Part shown: positions 24,419 through 33,863 of the stretch, piece after piece | How positions within the stretch are numbered: the first letter of the stretch is position 1 | Layout: each line of letters starts with the position of its first letter | Assembly (NCBI GenBank): GCA_023630215.1 | Contig: JALPRQ010000001.1 | Location: forward strand, 1,302,001 to 1,366,000 | Source: Rhodobacteraceae bacterium NBU2976 | GTDB lineage: Bacteria; Pseudomonadota; Alphaproteobacteria; Rhodobacterales; Rhodobacteraceae | Length of the DNA stretch: 64,000 bases | Reading direction: 5' to 3' | Made by a program: the position numbers and the translations under genes | Notes under the pieces: model-generated | Databases searched by the model: none | What the model was told of the DNA's origin: nothing | The model's input: the letters and a program-made list of their open reading frames with translations, nothing else

Positions 24419-24997
24419 ATGAAACTTAAAAACCTGATCGTCATACTGATGATGACCGTGCTGGCGGCCTGCGCTGATCATGAAAATGATGATCCGGTCA
24501 TGGTTGCCGCCAAAGCTTACGTCAGTGATGAGCCGCCATATGTCGAATTGCTGACAATGGTCAATGAATCAGGGGATTTTGGCGAACATTCCGGGATTTT
24601 GATCAACGCGTCGCAGACGGTTCTTTATGATCCTGCTGGCAGTTTCCGGTATCCAGAATTGGCGCGTGCGCGTGATATCCATTATGGGATGTCGCCCCGT
24701 ATGGTCGATTATTACAAACGTTACCACGCCCGATTTGGGTATTACGTGGTGTCACAACGGGTATATCTCACAGCCGAAGAGGCAGAGTTTCTGTTTCAGA
24801 AGGCGAACGAGATCGGCACAACCGGTCAATTGCGCTGCGGGTTATCAGCGTCGTCCGTGTTGAACGCCTTGCCCCGGTTCTCTGGGGTGCCAACCACTTA
24901 TTGGCCCGGCAAGATCATGGAAGCGATGGCAGAAATACCGGGTGTTGAAACCGGCTACACGTATGAACGTGACGTCGGGCAGAATTACGTCAATTGA
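24419..24997 (+). CDS. Putative lipoprotein, possibly permuted NlpC/P60-like
   Basis: 192 aa with a lipoprotein signal (ILMMTVLAAC, lipid-carrying Cys at 18). The mature part has a GEHSGILI block (H57) and later GQLRCGLSASSVLN (C140). A histidine preceding a cysteine in this order would suit permuted NlpC/P60 (papain-like) proteins. That is only a pattern guess, and the nucleophile context is not a textbook match. It would sit on the inner face of the outer membrane or on the periplasmic face of the inner membrane. A terminator-like hairpin follows. Confidence 0.6.
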   Translation: MKLKNLIVILMMTVLAACADHENDDPVMVAAKAYVSDEPPYVELLTMVNESGDFGEHSGILINASQTVLYDPAGSFRYPELARARDIHYGMSPRMVDYYKRYHARFGYYVVSQRVYLTAEEAEFLFQKANEIGTTGQLRCGLSASSVLNALPRFSGVPTTYWPGKIMEAMAEIPGVETGYTYERDVGQNYVN

Positions 24998-25021
24998 TCG
25001 TTAAACATTTAGGCGAATGAT

Positions 25022-25050
25022 AAGGGCTTTCAAAACTGGAGGCCCTTTTT
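25022..25050 (+). terminator. Rho-independent terminator overlapping the next gene start
   Basis: AAGGGC (25022-25027) pairs with GCCCTT (25042-25047) followed by T's. It terminates the upstream lipoprotein gene. Its 3' arm and T-tract contain the GGAGG ribosome site and the TTG start of the next gene, so the hairpin may also limit translation of that gene. Confidence 0.65.
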
Positions 25051-25342
25051 GCGTTATTTGATACTGTTCTTGTTGGTCGTTGGCTGTTCATCGGCAGGTA
25101 AGGAATATCGCGGTGTGACTCCGGTGCGTGCAGACATTGAGGGCAGCGTTTGGGATGTTTACCGACAGGGCGACATGGTGCAGGCCATTCGGGTGAACAT
25201 GGAAATGCTGCCGGCGATGGATCGGATGCTATCCCGTGCGATATTGGCAATAGAGCGGGCGACTGGATGTAAAGTCATTCCCAACAGCATCACGGGTGAT
25301 CAGGCGCTGGTCAATGCGCGTCTGGCATGTGACGGGGTGTAA
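25049..25342 (+). CDS. Small putative lipoprotein
   Basis: 97 aa from a TTG start, 6 bases after GGAGG. A short lipoprotein signal (LFLLVVGC, Cys at 13) is followed by about 84 residues without a recognised family. Two cysteines near the end (ATGCKVIP and ARLACDGV) could form a disulfide. It is separated from the upstream lipoprotein gene by a terminator that overlaps its own start. Confidence 0.65.
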   Translation: MRYLILFLLVVGCSSAGKEYRGVTPVRADIEGSVWDVYRQGDMVQAIRVNMEMLPAMDRMLSRAILAIERATGCKVIPNSITGDQALVNARLACDGV

Positions 25343-25344
25343 CC

Positions 25345-25373
25345 GTCCGACAGGAACCGTTCGGACAAATCTT
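25345..25373 (+). terminator. Putative terminator after the small lipoprotein
   Basis: GTCCGA (25345-25350) pairs with TCGGAC (25361-25366) across CAGGAACCGT, followed by AAATCTTTCT. The stem is short, but its position, right after the stop codon, is right. Confidence 0.5.
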
Positions 25374-25379
25374 TCTATT

Positions 25380-25883
25380 CTAAAGGGGTTGATCGACAAG
25401 CGGAACATAGAAGTTGGTGGTAATATCTTCGGTGATTTGATCCTGTTCCATCGTGTAAACCCCGATCAATTGCTGTGCATTTACAGGGATATCCAGCGCC
25501 GGGATCCTGTTTGTCAAAAGATCATTCTGCTTCTCCATCAACCCTTCGGCCGGGCCGTGATATGTGAATTCAACATAGGATCTTCGTGGCAAATGTAGGC
25601 GCGGCAAACCGTCTGGGATGGTTTCAAAGGTGCTGACTTCGCATCCGACTGTAAGGCCATAGTGATCGCTTCCGTCAAAATGGCTGATACTGAAATGTGG
25701 GGTCGGGATCGATTTCAGCCGATGAACGGTCTGTTCCAGCCATTCTTGCCAAACGCTCTGGATCGCCATCAGGTCGTTGGGAATGACCCGGTGAATCGTG
25801 ATCAGGTCAATCGGTCCAAACATCTGAATAGGATAAGCGTCGTCGCCCACTTCGATTGTACGTTCGACACTTTGTTTAATCAT
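25380..25883 (-). CDS. GyrI-like (SOB/Rob ligand-binding fold) protein A
   Basis: 167 aa. It resembles the GyrI-like/AraC effector-binding fold: VWQEWLEQTVHRL, PHFSISHFD, YGLTVGCEVS, LPRRSYVEFTYHGP and a final FYVPLVD. There is no DNA-binding domain, so it is a free ligand-binding or hydrolase-type module. A paralogue follows directly upstream on the same strand with the same order of blocks, giving a tandem duplication that has diverged widely. Confidence 0.65.
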   Translation of the reverse strand: MIKQSVERTIEVGDDAYPIQMFGPIDLITIHRVIPNDLMAIQSVWQEWLEQTVHRLKSIPTPHFSISHFDGSDHYGLTVGCEVSTFETIPDGLPRLHLPRRSYVEFTYHGPAEGLMEKQNDLLTNRIPALDIPVNAQQLIGVYTMEQDQITEDITTNFYVPLVDQPL

Positions 25884-25955
25884 ACGGGTCGGCCTTCTGC
25901 TGTATTAGATGGGTGTTGTGGTAAGATTTATCATCACCCGTGCTTGAAAGGGGTC

Positions 25956-26492
25956 TCATTCAGGTGTCGGAATTTTGGGCGAGGTCGCGTCATCAAACGG
26001 GATATAGATGTCGATTTTCATATCCATTTCCATCGGGTCATCCACATCGACGATTTTATGTATGGAGGAGGGATGTTGGGGCAGAACAACCCCATCTGGT
26101 ATTCTATTTGCCCAGATATCCTCCATGGTTTCGCGCAATTCAACGGAACGGCCGTGATGTTGGAAATAGAGGTATCTCCGAGCAGGCAGAAATAGCGGTG
26201 TGACGGCAAAGGGAGAGTCGGGAAGATCGGAAACTGGACATCCGGCGAAATAGTGGAAGCTGTTAACATCATCGTGTAGCGCATACCCGATCTGAACCTT
26301 CGGGAATACGGGCAAGTGTTCGCGGGCCAACCGGTTCCAGGTCGTCCAGAGTTCCAGTACCTGAAGACGTTCATTATACCCGAAACGCCCCGTAAGTCCG
26401 ACAAGGTGCAAGTCACCCATTTCACGAATGTCCGGCGGGGTGTGGTCGGAGGCGGGCAATGACAGATGTGATGTCTCGGTTGCGTAGGTCAT
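25956..26492 (-). CDS. GyrI-like (SOB/Rob ligand-binding fold) protein B
   Basis: 178 aa. It has the same layout as its downstream neighbour: LWTTWNRLAREHL, QIGYALHDD, FHYFAGCPVSDL, LPARRYLYFQHHGR and IDIYIPFDD at the end. It also lacks a DNA-binding domain. The gap between the two genes is about 72 bases, so they may be co-transcribed. The ligand is unknown. Confidence 0.65.
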   Translation of the reverse strand: MTYATETSHLSLPASDHTPPDIREMGDLHLVGLTGRFGYNERLQVLELWTTWNRLAREHLPVFPKVQIGYALHDDVNSFHYFAGCPVSDLPDSPFAVTPLFLPARRYLYFQHHGRSVELRETMEDIWANRIPDGVVLPQHPSSIHKIVDVDDPMEMDMKIDIYIPFDDATSPKIPTPE

Positions 26493-26532
26493 CTGCGAAC
26501 GCTACGGCGGGAATCTTAATAATTTCCATAAA

Positions 26533-26563
26533 ACATAAAAAATCGGGCCCTTTCGGACCCGAC
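26533..26563 (-). terminator. Terminator of the DUF6280 gene
   Basis: On the minus strand TCGGGTCC-GAAA-GGGCCCGA (one G:T pair) is followed by TTTTTTATGTTTT. It lies about 28 bases after the DUF6280 stop codon, a textbook rho-independent terminator. Confidence 0.85.
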
Positions 26564-26590
26564 TTTATCATTGCAATTTTAGGAATATAC

Positions 26591-26899
26591 TTAGGCTGCG
26601 GCGGCCTGCTGGCGCTCGCTTTCCTCGCGCGAGAGCGCAACAGAGGTGCGCACGCCGCGGCGGACAAATTCCATCATGCCTTGAACGGCACGTTCATTCG
26701 GATCGATCCCGGCACACATCAGCACCTCGCGCCCATCGCGCGAACGCGCCCAGCGGGCGATGACCTCGGGGCCGTTACCGTATTTCTTGTCATCAGCAAT
26801 TGCGTCATCAAGTGCGGCAAGCACGACGGCAGCAAAAAGTTTCTGTGCACGTGCGCCTTGGTCGTTGGCAAAAGCTGTTGAGTCAACGTAGTCGAACAT
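26591..26899 (-). CDS. DUF6280 family protein
   Basis: 102 aa from the ATG at 26899, with AAGGACG upstream. It is a highly conserved Rhodobacterales protein of unknown function: MFDYVDSTAFANDQGARAQK, ADDKKYGNGPEVIARWARS, REVLMCAGIDPNERAVQGMM and a final SVALSREESER. It is soluble and helical. The frame runs further upstream to 26959, but the family starts at MFDYV. Confidence 0.88.
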   Translation of the reverse strand: MFDYVDSTAFANDQGARAQKLFAAVVLAALDDAIADDKKYGNGPEVIARWARSRDGREVLMCAGIDPNERAVQGMMEFVRRGVRTSVALSREESERQQAAAA

Positions 26900-27155
26900 A
26901 CGTCGTCCTTCTCTTGAGTTATCTTGAGTGCGAGGCGCAATATGACGTTTTTTTAACAATTCTCAAATGCAATAAGTGCATATCTGCTATGCTTCTGGCG
27001 CATAGGTGGGGGTGAATTTCAAAATCTGACTAAAGAAATCAGGATTCTGTCAATATTAACAACATATTACCAAAGGGCGCGTCATTGTGGACGAAATCGG
27101 CGGAAAATGCATTTCTTGTCTTTATCTTTGTAAAAGCGGCGGTATAGTGCCGCAC

Positions 27156-27242
27156 ATGGTAAAGAATTTGCAAAAATATCAAGATTTTCCCGCGACTTCG
27201 GTCTGCGATCTTGAAGCGATTCTACTACTTAGCAGCCTCTGA
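27156..27242 (+). CDS. leu leader peptide (28 aa)
   Basis: An ATG-initiated short frame ending in AILLLSSL then TGA. Three consecutive Leu codons (CTA CTA CTT), two Ser codons and a final Leu CTC sit immediately before the stop, and the stop lies inside the 5' arm of a strong hairpin. The next substantial genes are a cupin and leuA. This is the classic layout of an attenuation leader sensing charged tRNA-Leu. A TATAGT at 27143-27148 would place the transcript start at or next to the ATG, so the leader may be leaderless like the trpL leader RNA of Sinorhizobium, but no good -35 is visible. The 256 bases before it (26900-27155) hold nothing else I recognise. Confidence 0.75.
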   Translation: MVKNLQKYQDFPATSVCDLEAILLLSSL

Positions 27243-27288
27243 GCGTGCCGGGAAACGGCGCGCGCGCTCAGAGGGGAACGGACGCGCC
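27236..27288 (+). promoter_or_regulatory. leuA attenuator with competing hairpins
   Basis: Hairpin 1: CCTCTGAGCG (27236-27245) with CGCTCAGAGG (27265-27274), and an inner GCCG/CGGC stem around GGAAA. Hairpin 2: GGCGCG (27257-27262) with CGCGCC (27283-27288). They share bases and cannot both form. The leader stop codon lies in the 5' arm of hairpin 1, so a ribosome stalled on the Leu codons or reaching the stop would change which one forms. No clear T-run follows hairpin 2 (TTAACCC), so termination may be Rho-assisted or the switch may act otherwise. Confidence 0.65.
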
Positions 27289-27319
27289 TTAACCCTAATA
27301 TCTGCTAAGGAACACTTAC

Positions 27320-27676
27320 ATGAAACCGATTAATATTGCCGATAAGATGGCAGCGTTCGACACGCACTGGGATCCGCATGTCATTGCAAGCTACAACCAA
27401 AATGACGTGATGGCGGTCAAGATAAAGGGGGAATTCCCCTTCCACAAACACGATGATACCGACGACTTCTTCCTGGTTGTCGAGGGTGAGATGGTCATGG
27501 ACTTTCAGGACAGACCGTCTGTACCTGTAAAGGCGGGCGAAGTCATAATCGTCCCCAAGGGAGTGGTTCATCGTCCCCGCGCCGAACAGGAGGTCAAAGT
27601 CATCCTGATTGAACCGGTGGGCGAGCCGAATACCGGCGATTCCGGCCAAACCCCTTCGACCAAACCCAGAATATAA
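27320..27676 (+). CDS. Cupin domain protein
   Basis: 118 aa single-domain cupin. Motif 1 is FHKHDDTDDFFLVVEGEMVM (metal-type histidines and glutamate), motif 2 is PKGVVHRPRAEQEVKVIL. It lies between the leucine attenuator and leuA, 11 bases before the leuA start, so it must be under the same leucine control. Its function is unknown; small cupins of this type often act as mannose-6-phosphate-isomerase-like sensors or enzymes. Confidence 0.85.
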   Translation: MKPINIADKMAAFDTHWDPHVIASYNQNDVMAVKIKGEFPFHKHDDTDDFFLVVEGEMVMDFQDRPSVPVKAGEVIIVPKGVVHRPRAEQEVKVILIEPVGEPNTGDSGQTPSTKPRI

Positions 27677-27687
27677 GGAGCGGGATC

Positions 27688-29226
27688 ATGACACATCCGG
27701 ATCACGTCTTGATTTTCGACACGACACTGCGCGATGGCGAGCAAAGCCCGGGCGCGACCATGACCCACGAGGAAAAGCTGGAGATTGCCTCGCTGCTCGA
27801 CGAAATGGGCGTGGATATTATCGAAGCGGGCTTTCCGATAGCCTCGGAGGGTGATTTTGCCGCCGTTTCTGAGATCGCCAAACTTGCAAAAAATTCGGTG
27901 ATCTGCGGATTGGCGCGGGCGAATTTCAAAGATATCGACCGTTGCTGGGAGGCGGTGAAACATGCGGAACGCCCGCGTATTCATACGTTCATCGGGACCT
28001 CGCCACTGCATCGCGATATTCCGAAGCTGGATAAGGACCAGATGGCGGATTTGATCCATGAGACGGTCACGCATGCACGTAACCTGTGCGACAATGTGCA
28101 ATGGTCACCGATGGATGCCACCCGGACCGAACATGATTATCTGTGCCGGGTGATCGAAATTGCCATCAAAGCTGGCGCGACGACGATCAACATTCCCGAT
28201 ACGGTGGGCTACACCGCACCGCGGGAAAGTGCTGACCTGATCCGGATGTTGATCGAAAAGGTGCCGGGCGCGGATGAGGTGGTGTTTGCAACGCATTGCC
28301 ATAATGATCTGGGCATGGCGACGGCGAATTCACTGGCCGCTGTCGAGGCCGGGGCACGCCAGATTGAATGCACGATCAACGGTCTGGGCGAGCGCGCGGG
28401 GAACACGGCGCTGGAAGAGGTTGTGATGGCCCTGAAGGTCCGTCACGACATCATGCCCTACCACACACGGATCGACACGACGAAGATTATCAACATCTCT
28501 CATCGAGTGGCACAGGTGTCGGGCTTCCCGGTACAGTTCAACAAGGCCATTGTCGGCAAGAACGCGTTCGCGCATGAAAGCGGTATCCATCAAGACGGGA
28601 TGCTGAAAAATGCCGAGACGTTCGAGATCATGCGCCCCGCTGATATCGGTCTGGCGGGAACGTCCTTGCCGTTGGGCAAACATTCTGGTCGCGCGGCACT
28701 GCGGGCGAAGCTGAAAGACCTTGGCTACGATGTTGGTGACAACCAGCTGAAGGATGTGTTTGTCCGGTTCAAGGAACTCGCCGATCGCAAGAAAGAGGTG
28801 TTTGACGAAGACCTGATTGCGCTGATGTCTGAAGGGACGGATGCCGAACATGACCACATTCAGTTGCAATCGCTGAAGGTTGTAACAGGCACCGGCATGG
28901 CACCGGAAGCGGATCTGGTTGTCACGGTCGATGGTGTGGAACATCATGTCGTTTCCTCCGGGGATGGTCCGGTCGATGCTGTGTTCAGCGCGGTGAAACA
29001 GGTCGTTCCGCATTCGGCGCGACTGGCGCTTTATCAGGTGCATGCGGTCACCGGTGGAACGGATGCGCAGGCAACCGTGTCGGTGCGACTGGAGGAGGAC
29101 GGCAAGATCGTCGTCGGGCAATCGGCCGATACGGATACGATAGTTGCGTCAGCCAAAGCCTATATCAATGCCATCAACAACCTGATTGTGCGGCGACAGA
29201 AGACGGCCCCCGCACCGACAATGTAA
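27688..29226 (+). CDS. leuA: 2-isopropylmalate synthase
   Basis: 512 aa, the usual length, with AAGGAG before the ATG. It condenses 2-oxoisovalerate with acetyl-CoA, the committed step of leucine synthesis. The TIM-barrel begins with FDTTLRDGEQSPGATM. The metal site is in ATHCHNDLGMATANS and NGLGERAGNTALEEV is the second signature. The C-terminal ~110 residues are the LeuA dimerisation/feedback domain (LQSLKVVTGTG through VHAVTGGTDAQATVSV). Expression is probably controlled by the leucine leader upstream. Confidence 0.96.
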   Translation: MTHPDHVLIFDTTLRDGEQSPGATMTHEEKLEIASLLDEMGVDIIEAGFPIASEGDFAAVSEIAKLAKNSVICGLARANFKDIDRCWEAVKHAERPRIHTFIGTSPLHRDIPKLDKDQMADLIHETVTHARNLCDNVQWSPMDATRTEHDYLCRVIEIAIKAGATTINIPDTVGYTAPRESADLIRMLIEKVPGADEVVFATHCHNDLGMATANSLAAVEAGARQIECTINGLGERAGNTALEEVVMALKVRHDIMPYHTRIDTTKIINISHRVAQVSGFPVQFNKAIVGKNAFAHESGIHQDGMLKNAETFEIMRPADIGLAGTSLPLGKHSGRAALRAKLKDLGYDVGDNQLKDVFVRFKELADRKKEVFDEDLIALMSEGTDAEHDHIQLQSLKVVTGTGMAPEADLVVTVDGVEHHVVSSGDGPVDAVFSAVKQVVPHSARLALYQVHAVTGGTDAQATVSVRLEEDGKIVVGQSADTDTIVASAKAYINAINNLIVRRQKTAPAPTM

Positions 29227-29231
29227 TCTGG

Positions 29232-29258
29232 CTGCCGCTGCGTATCTCGTGGCGGCAG
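29232..29258 (+). terminator. Weak hairpin after leuA
   Basis: CTGCCGC (29232-29238) pairs with GCGGCAG (29252-29258), 6 bases after the leuA stop. No T-run follows, so it may stabilise the 3' end or be a Rho-type end. Confidence 0.4.
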
Positions 29259-29423
29259 ATCGCCGAATTTGTCCTAAACTTGCACATTTCTTCGGTGACT
29301 TGTTTAGATTGCGACAAATACTTGCACAAATCGAACATTCTATTTTCTGTCGCCCCCTTTACCCTAAGCCGGGGAAAACCCTATAAAGGTGCAACTTTCA
29401 CAAGGCGATCTCGAGTCGTCTGA

Positions 29424-30482
<1,059 letters not shown>

Positions 30483-30494
30483 CAGGGGACAAGG

Positions 30495-31391
30495 ATGGCG
30501 ACGCCGGACAATTCAGTCTCGAATTCATGGCGGTTGTTGCGTCGGTTCCTTGTCGGGTTGATCCTTGTTCTGATGCTGGGCCTGTTCCTGCTGTCGCGCA
30601 TCGACAATCCGCGTGTAGAACGTTTTCGGATCGCGTTGATTGACAGGTTTTACCCATCTTTTGAATGGGCGCTGGTGCCGGTCACGACCTTGACCCGTAT
30701 GGTGGCCGACTTTCAATCATATGCGCGGGTCTATGAGCAGAATCAGGAATTGCGCCGCGAAATCCAGCGCCTGAAAGGCTGGCGCGAGGCTGCGTTGCAG
30801 CTTGAACAGCGCAACGCACAATTGCTGGCATTGAACAATGTGAAACTGGACCCTCGGCTTTCCTTTATCACCGCCGAGGTGACAACCGATTCCGGCGGCC
30901 CATTCAGCCAATCCGCTATTGTAAATGTAGGACGACAGGATGACATTCTTGATGGATCGGCAGCGGTTGATGGGTTGGGGCTTGTCGGACGAATTGCCGG
31001 GGTGGGGGAGCGCACGTCGCGCATCCTGTTTTTGTCCGACGTCAGTTCAAACGTTCCGGTGATCATCGTCCCGTCTGGACGACGTGCGATTGTGCGGGGT
31101 GACAACACTATTGTGCCCCCGTTGGATTTTCTGGACAGCGATATCGGGGTGCAAGCAGGCGCACGGGTTGTGACCTCGGGCGATGGTGGCGTGTTTCCGG
31201 CGGACATTCTGGTTGGTCAGGTCGCGGTTGATCCCCAAGGGCGTTTCCGTGTCAGACTGGCGGCAGATTTCGAAAATCTGGAGTTCATCCGAATATTGCA
31301 AACCGCGCCGCGCGAAGAAATCGACACGCTGGGTGAAGTGATCGGTCTGCCTTCGTCCCCCGAAGTGCCGGAAGAGGTGAGCGATGAGTAA
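30495..31391 (+). CDS. mreC: Rod shape-determining protein MreC
   Basis: 298 aa. One N-terminal membrane helix (about residues 18-35) is followed by a coiled coil (ARVYEQNQELRREIQRLKGW region) and a beta-rich periplasmic domain containing VVTSGDGGVFPADILVGQV. It links MreB and the wall synthases. It lacks the long proline-rich tail of some alphaproteobacterial MreC proteins. It ends 8 bases inside mreD. Confidence 0.93.
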   Translation: MATPDNSVSNSWRLLRRFLVGLILVLMLGLFLLSRIDNPRVERFRIALIDRFYPSFEWALVPVTTLTRMVADFQSYARVYEQNQELRREIQRLKGWREAALQLEQRNAQLLALNNVKLDPRLSFITAEVTTDSGGPFSQSAIVNVGRQDDILDGSAAVDGLGLVGRIAGVGERTSRILFLSDVSSNVPVIIVPSGRRAIVRGDNTIVPPLDFLDSDIGVQAGARVVTSGDGGVFPADILVGQVAVDPQGRFRVRLAADFENLEFIRILQTAPREEIDTLGEVIGLPSSPEVPEEVSDE

Positions 31392-31917
31392 TTCACGCAA
31401 GCTGATTGATTTCGTATTATTTGGCGTGTTGGGCATGCTTTCAATCGGGATGGCGATCATGCCGATGGGGTTGACCGCCGACAGCACACCGTTCCCGGAC
31501 TTGATGTTTTGTCTGTTTGCAGCCTGGACAATTCGTCGTCCCGAAACAGCACCAGTTCTGATTGTGGCGGCGCTTGCGTTGCTGGCGGATGCAATGATGA
31601 TGCGCCCGTTGGGCTTGTGGGCATTGATGCTGGTCTTAGGGGTAGAAGCCATACGTTTGGCCGAGAGGGCCTTTCGTGATATTCCGTTTGTGTTGGAATG
31701 GGCCTATGTCAGCGGATTATTGATCATTCTGATCCTTCTTCAAAACGTGATTTTACTTGTCTCCTTTGCCAATGTTTATGATTTTTCGACATTGGCGTGG
31801 CATGTGTTGAGAACGATCATGATCTATCCAATTGTGGCGGCGGTTCTGCATTGGATTGTGCGGATACGCTCGCCGAAACCGAATGAACGTCCGAACCGTC
31901 TGGGTTACACAGTATGA
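31384..31917 (+). CDS. mreD: Rod shape-determining protein MreD
   Basis: 177 aa integral membrane protein with about five hydrophobic segments. The sequence is poorly conserved, as usual for MreD, and the identification rests on size, membrane pattern and position between mreC and mrdA. It overlaps mreC by 8 bases and mrdA by ATGA. Confidence 0.88.
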   Translation: MSNSRKLIDFVLFGVLGMLSIGMAIMPMGLTADSTPFPDLMFCLFAAWTIRRPETAPVLIVAALALLADAMMMRPLGLWALMLVLGVEAIRLAERAFRDIPFVLEWAYVSGLLIILILLQNVILLVSFANVYDFSTLAWHVLRTIMIYPIVAAVLHWIVRIRSPKPNERPNRLGYTV

Positions 31918-33863
31918 GGCAACCAACACGCACCAGTCGCGAGAGAAGCCGTCGGATTACCCGGCGGGGTTTGCTGCTGCTGGGGTTGCAGTCTGGGGTG
32001 ATTGGTGTGCTGGGGTGGCGATTGCGCCAATTGCAGGTCGTGCAGGCTGACGAATTCACCCTGATGGCCGAAGAAAACCGGATCAACATTCGCCTGATAG
32101 CCCCGGCGCGCGGGTTGATCTATGACCGCAATGGCGTCCTGATTGCGGAAAATCAACAGAATTATCGCATCGTGATCATCCGTGAACAGGCGGGCGATGT
32201 GGAAACCGTTATGGACCGGCTGGCAATGATTATCGATCTGCCAGAGGATCGGCGCGCGAAAGTGCTGGATGATGTCCGGCGCCGGTCAGCCTTTGTTCCG
32301 GTAACAGTCGCGGAACATCTGACCTGGGAAGAATTCTCGCAAGTTGCCGCAAACGCACCTTCGCTGCCCGGTGTCATTCCCGAGGTCGGTCTTTCGCGGC
32401 ACTATCAGCACGGTGAAGAGTACGCGCATCTGGTGGGATATGTTGGACCTGTCAGTGAATCTGATCTGCAACGGATGGAGGACCCCGATCCGCTGTTCCA
32501 GATCCCAAGATTCCCAATTGGCAAAACAGGTGTCGAGTTGCTGATGGAGGATCAATTGCGCGGCGACGCCGGTATCAGCCGGATCGAGGTGAATTCCAGC
32601 GGTCGGGTCATGCGAGAACTTAGCCGCGACGAAAGCGTCAAAGGCGCGGATATTCAGCTGACGATTGATACCAATCTTCAGGAATATTGCGGCGAACGTA
32701 TGCATGAAGAAAGCGCCGCAGCCGTGGTGATGGATGTGCATAGCGGAGATTTGTTGGCGATGGCCTCCACTCCGTCGTTTGATCCCAACAAGTTCGTGTT
32801 GGGGATTAGCACCGACGATTGGACATTTCTGCGCGACAATATCTATCGACCTTTGTCCAACAAATCCGTCTCGGGGGCCTATCCTCCGGGATCTACGTTC
32901 AAGATGCTTGTGGTTCTGGCGGCGCTGGAAGACGGCGTTGTCGCACCCGAGGAGACCGTCTATTGCCCGGGGCATTACGAATTGGGGGGACGGCGGTTCC
33001 ATTGCTGGCGTCGCGGAGGACATGGCCGCGTTGATCTGAAGAACAGTCTGAAGCAATCCTGTGACGTCTATTATTACGAAATTGCCAAGCGCGTCGGGAT
33101 TGAAAAAATCGCCGAAGTTGCGCGGCGATTTGGGTTGGGGGACAAATTCTCGCTGCCGCTTCCGGCGATGTCGGGAGGATTGGTGCCCAATATGGAATAT
33201 AAGCAGCGCGTCTTTAATCAGGGCTGGCTTCAGGGGGATACGCTGAACGCGGGAATCGGACAGGGATTTGTACTGGCTTCGCCGATCCAACTGGCGGTGA
33301 TGACAGGCCGGTTTGCGACTGGTAAGTCGGTCGAGCCCAACCTAATCCACACGATTAATGGTGTCCCGCAAACGGCAGCAAACTTTCCGGATCTGAACAT
33401 TCCCAGTGAATATTTGCGTGATATTCGTGCAGGGATGTATGCGGTGGTGAACGAAAATCGGGGCACGGCTTATGAAAGCCGCATCGAAGACCCGGAAAAC
33501 CTGATGGCGGGCAAGACGGGAACATCACAGGTCCGCCAGATTACGGTTGAAGAGCGTGAGGCCGGGATTGTCGACAATGAAGATCTGCCATGGGAGCGCC
33601 GTGATCACGCGTTATTCGTCGGATATGCCCCTTATGACAATCCGCGCTATGCAGTTTCGGTTGTGGTTGAACATGGGGGCGGTGGATCCGCTGTTGCGGC
33701 CCCAATTGCTCGTGACATCATGATGCGTGCGCTTTACGGCGACGTAGTGCCGTTGGCGGCTTATCCTCCGGCGGAACGCAATCGCATTCGCGCGGAACGT
33801 GAGCGCGAACGCGAAGCACAGCAAGGGATAACTGTCCCGCAAGAGCGGAGCGACAGAATATGA
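31914..33863 (+). CDS. mrdA: Penicillin-binding protein 2 (peptidoglycan transpeptidase)
   Basis: 649 aa. An N-terminal signal anchor (GLLLLGLQSGVIGVLGW, about residues 19-36) is followed by the PBP dimerisation domain (APARGLIYDRNGVLIAENQQ) and the transpeptidase domain with STFK (S327, K330), SCD (382-384) and KTGTS (534-538). It crosslinks wall peptides during elongation with RodA, which follows at once (ATGA overlap). The C-terminal tail is rich in Arg and Glu. Confidence 0.95.
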   Translation: MRQPTRTSRERSRRITRRGLLLLGLQSGVIGVLGWRLRQLQVVQADEFTLMAEENRINIRLIAPARGLIYDRNGVLIAENQQNYRIVIIREQAGDVETVMDRLAMIIDLPEDRRAKVLDDVRRRSAFVPVTVAEHLTWEEFSQVAANAPSLPGVIPEVGLSRHYQHGEEYAHLVGYVGPVSESDLQRMEDPDPLFQIPRFPIGKTGVELLMEDQLRGDAGISRIEVNSSGRVMRELSRDESVKGADIQLTIDTNLQEYCGERMHEESAAAVVMDVHSGDLLAMASTPSFDPNKFVLGISTDDWTFLRDNIYRPLSNKSVSGAYPPGSTFKMLVVLAALEDGVVAPEETVYCPGHYELGGRRFHCWRRGGHGRVDLKNSLKQSCDVYYYEIAKRVGIEKIAEVARRFGLGDKFSLPLPAMSGGLVPNMEYKQRVFNQGWLQGDTLNAGIGQGFVLASPIQLAVMTGRFATGKSVEPNLIHTINGVPQTAANFPDLNIPSEYLRDIRAGMYAVVNENRGTAYESRIEDPENLMAGKTGTSQVRQITVEEREAGIVDNEDLPWERRDHALFVGYAPYDNPRYAVSVVVEHGGGGSAVAAPIARDIMMRALYGDVVPLAAYPPAERNRIRAEREREREAQQGITVPQERSDRI

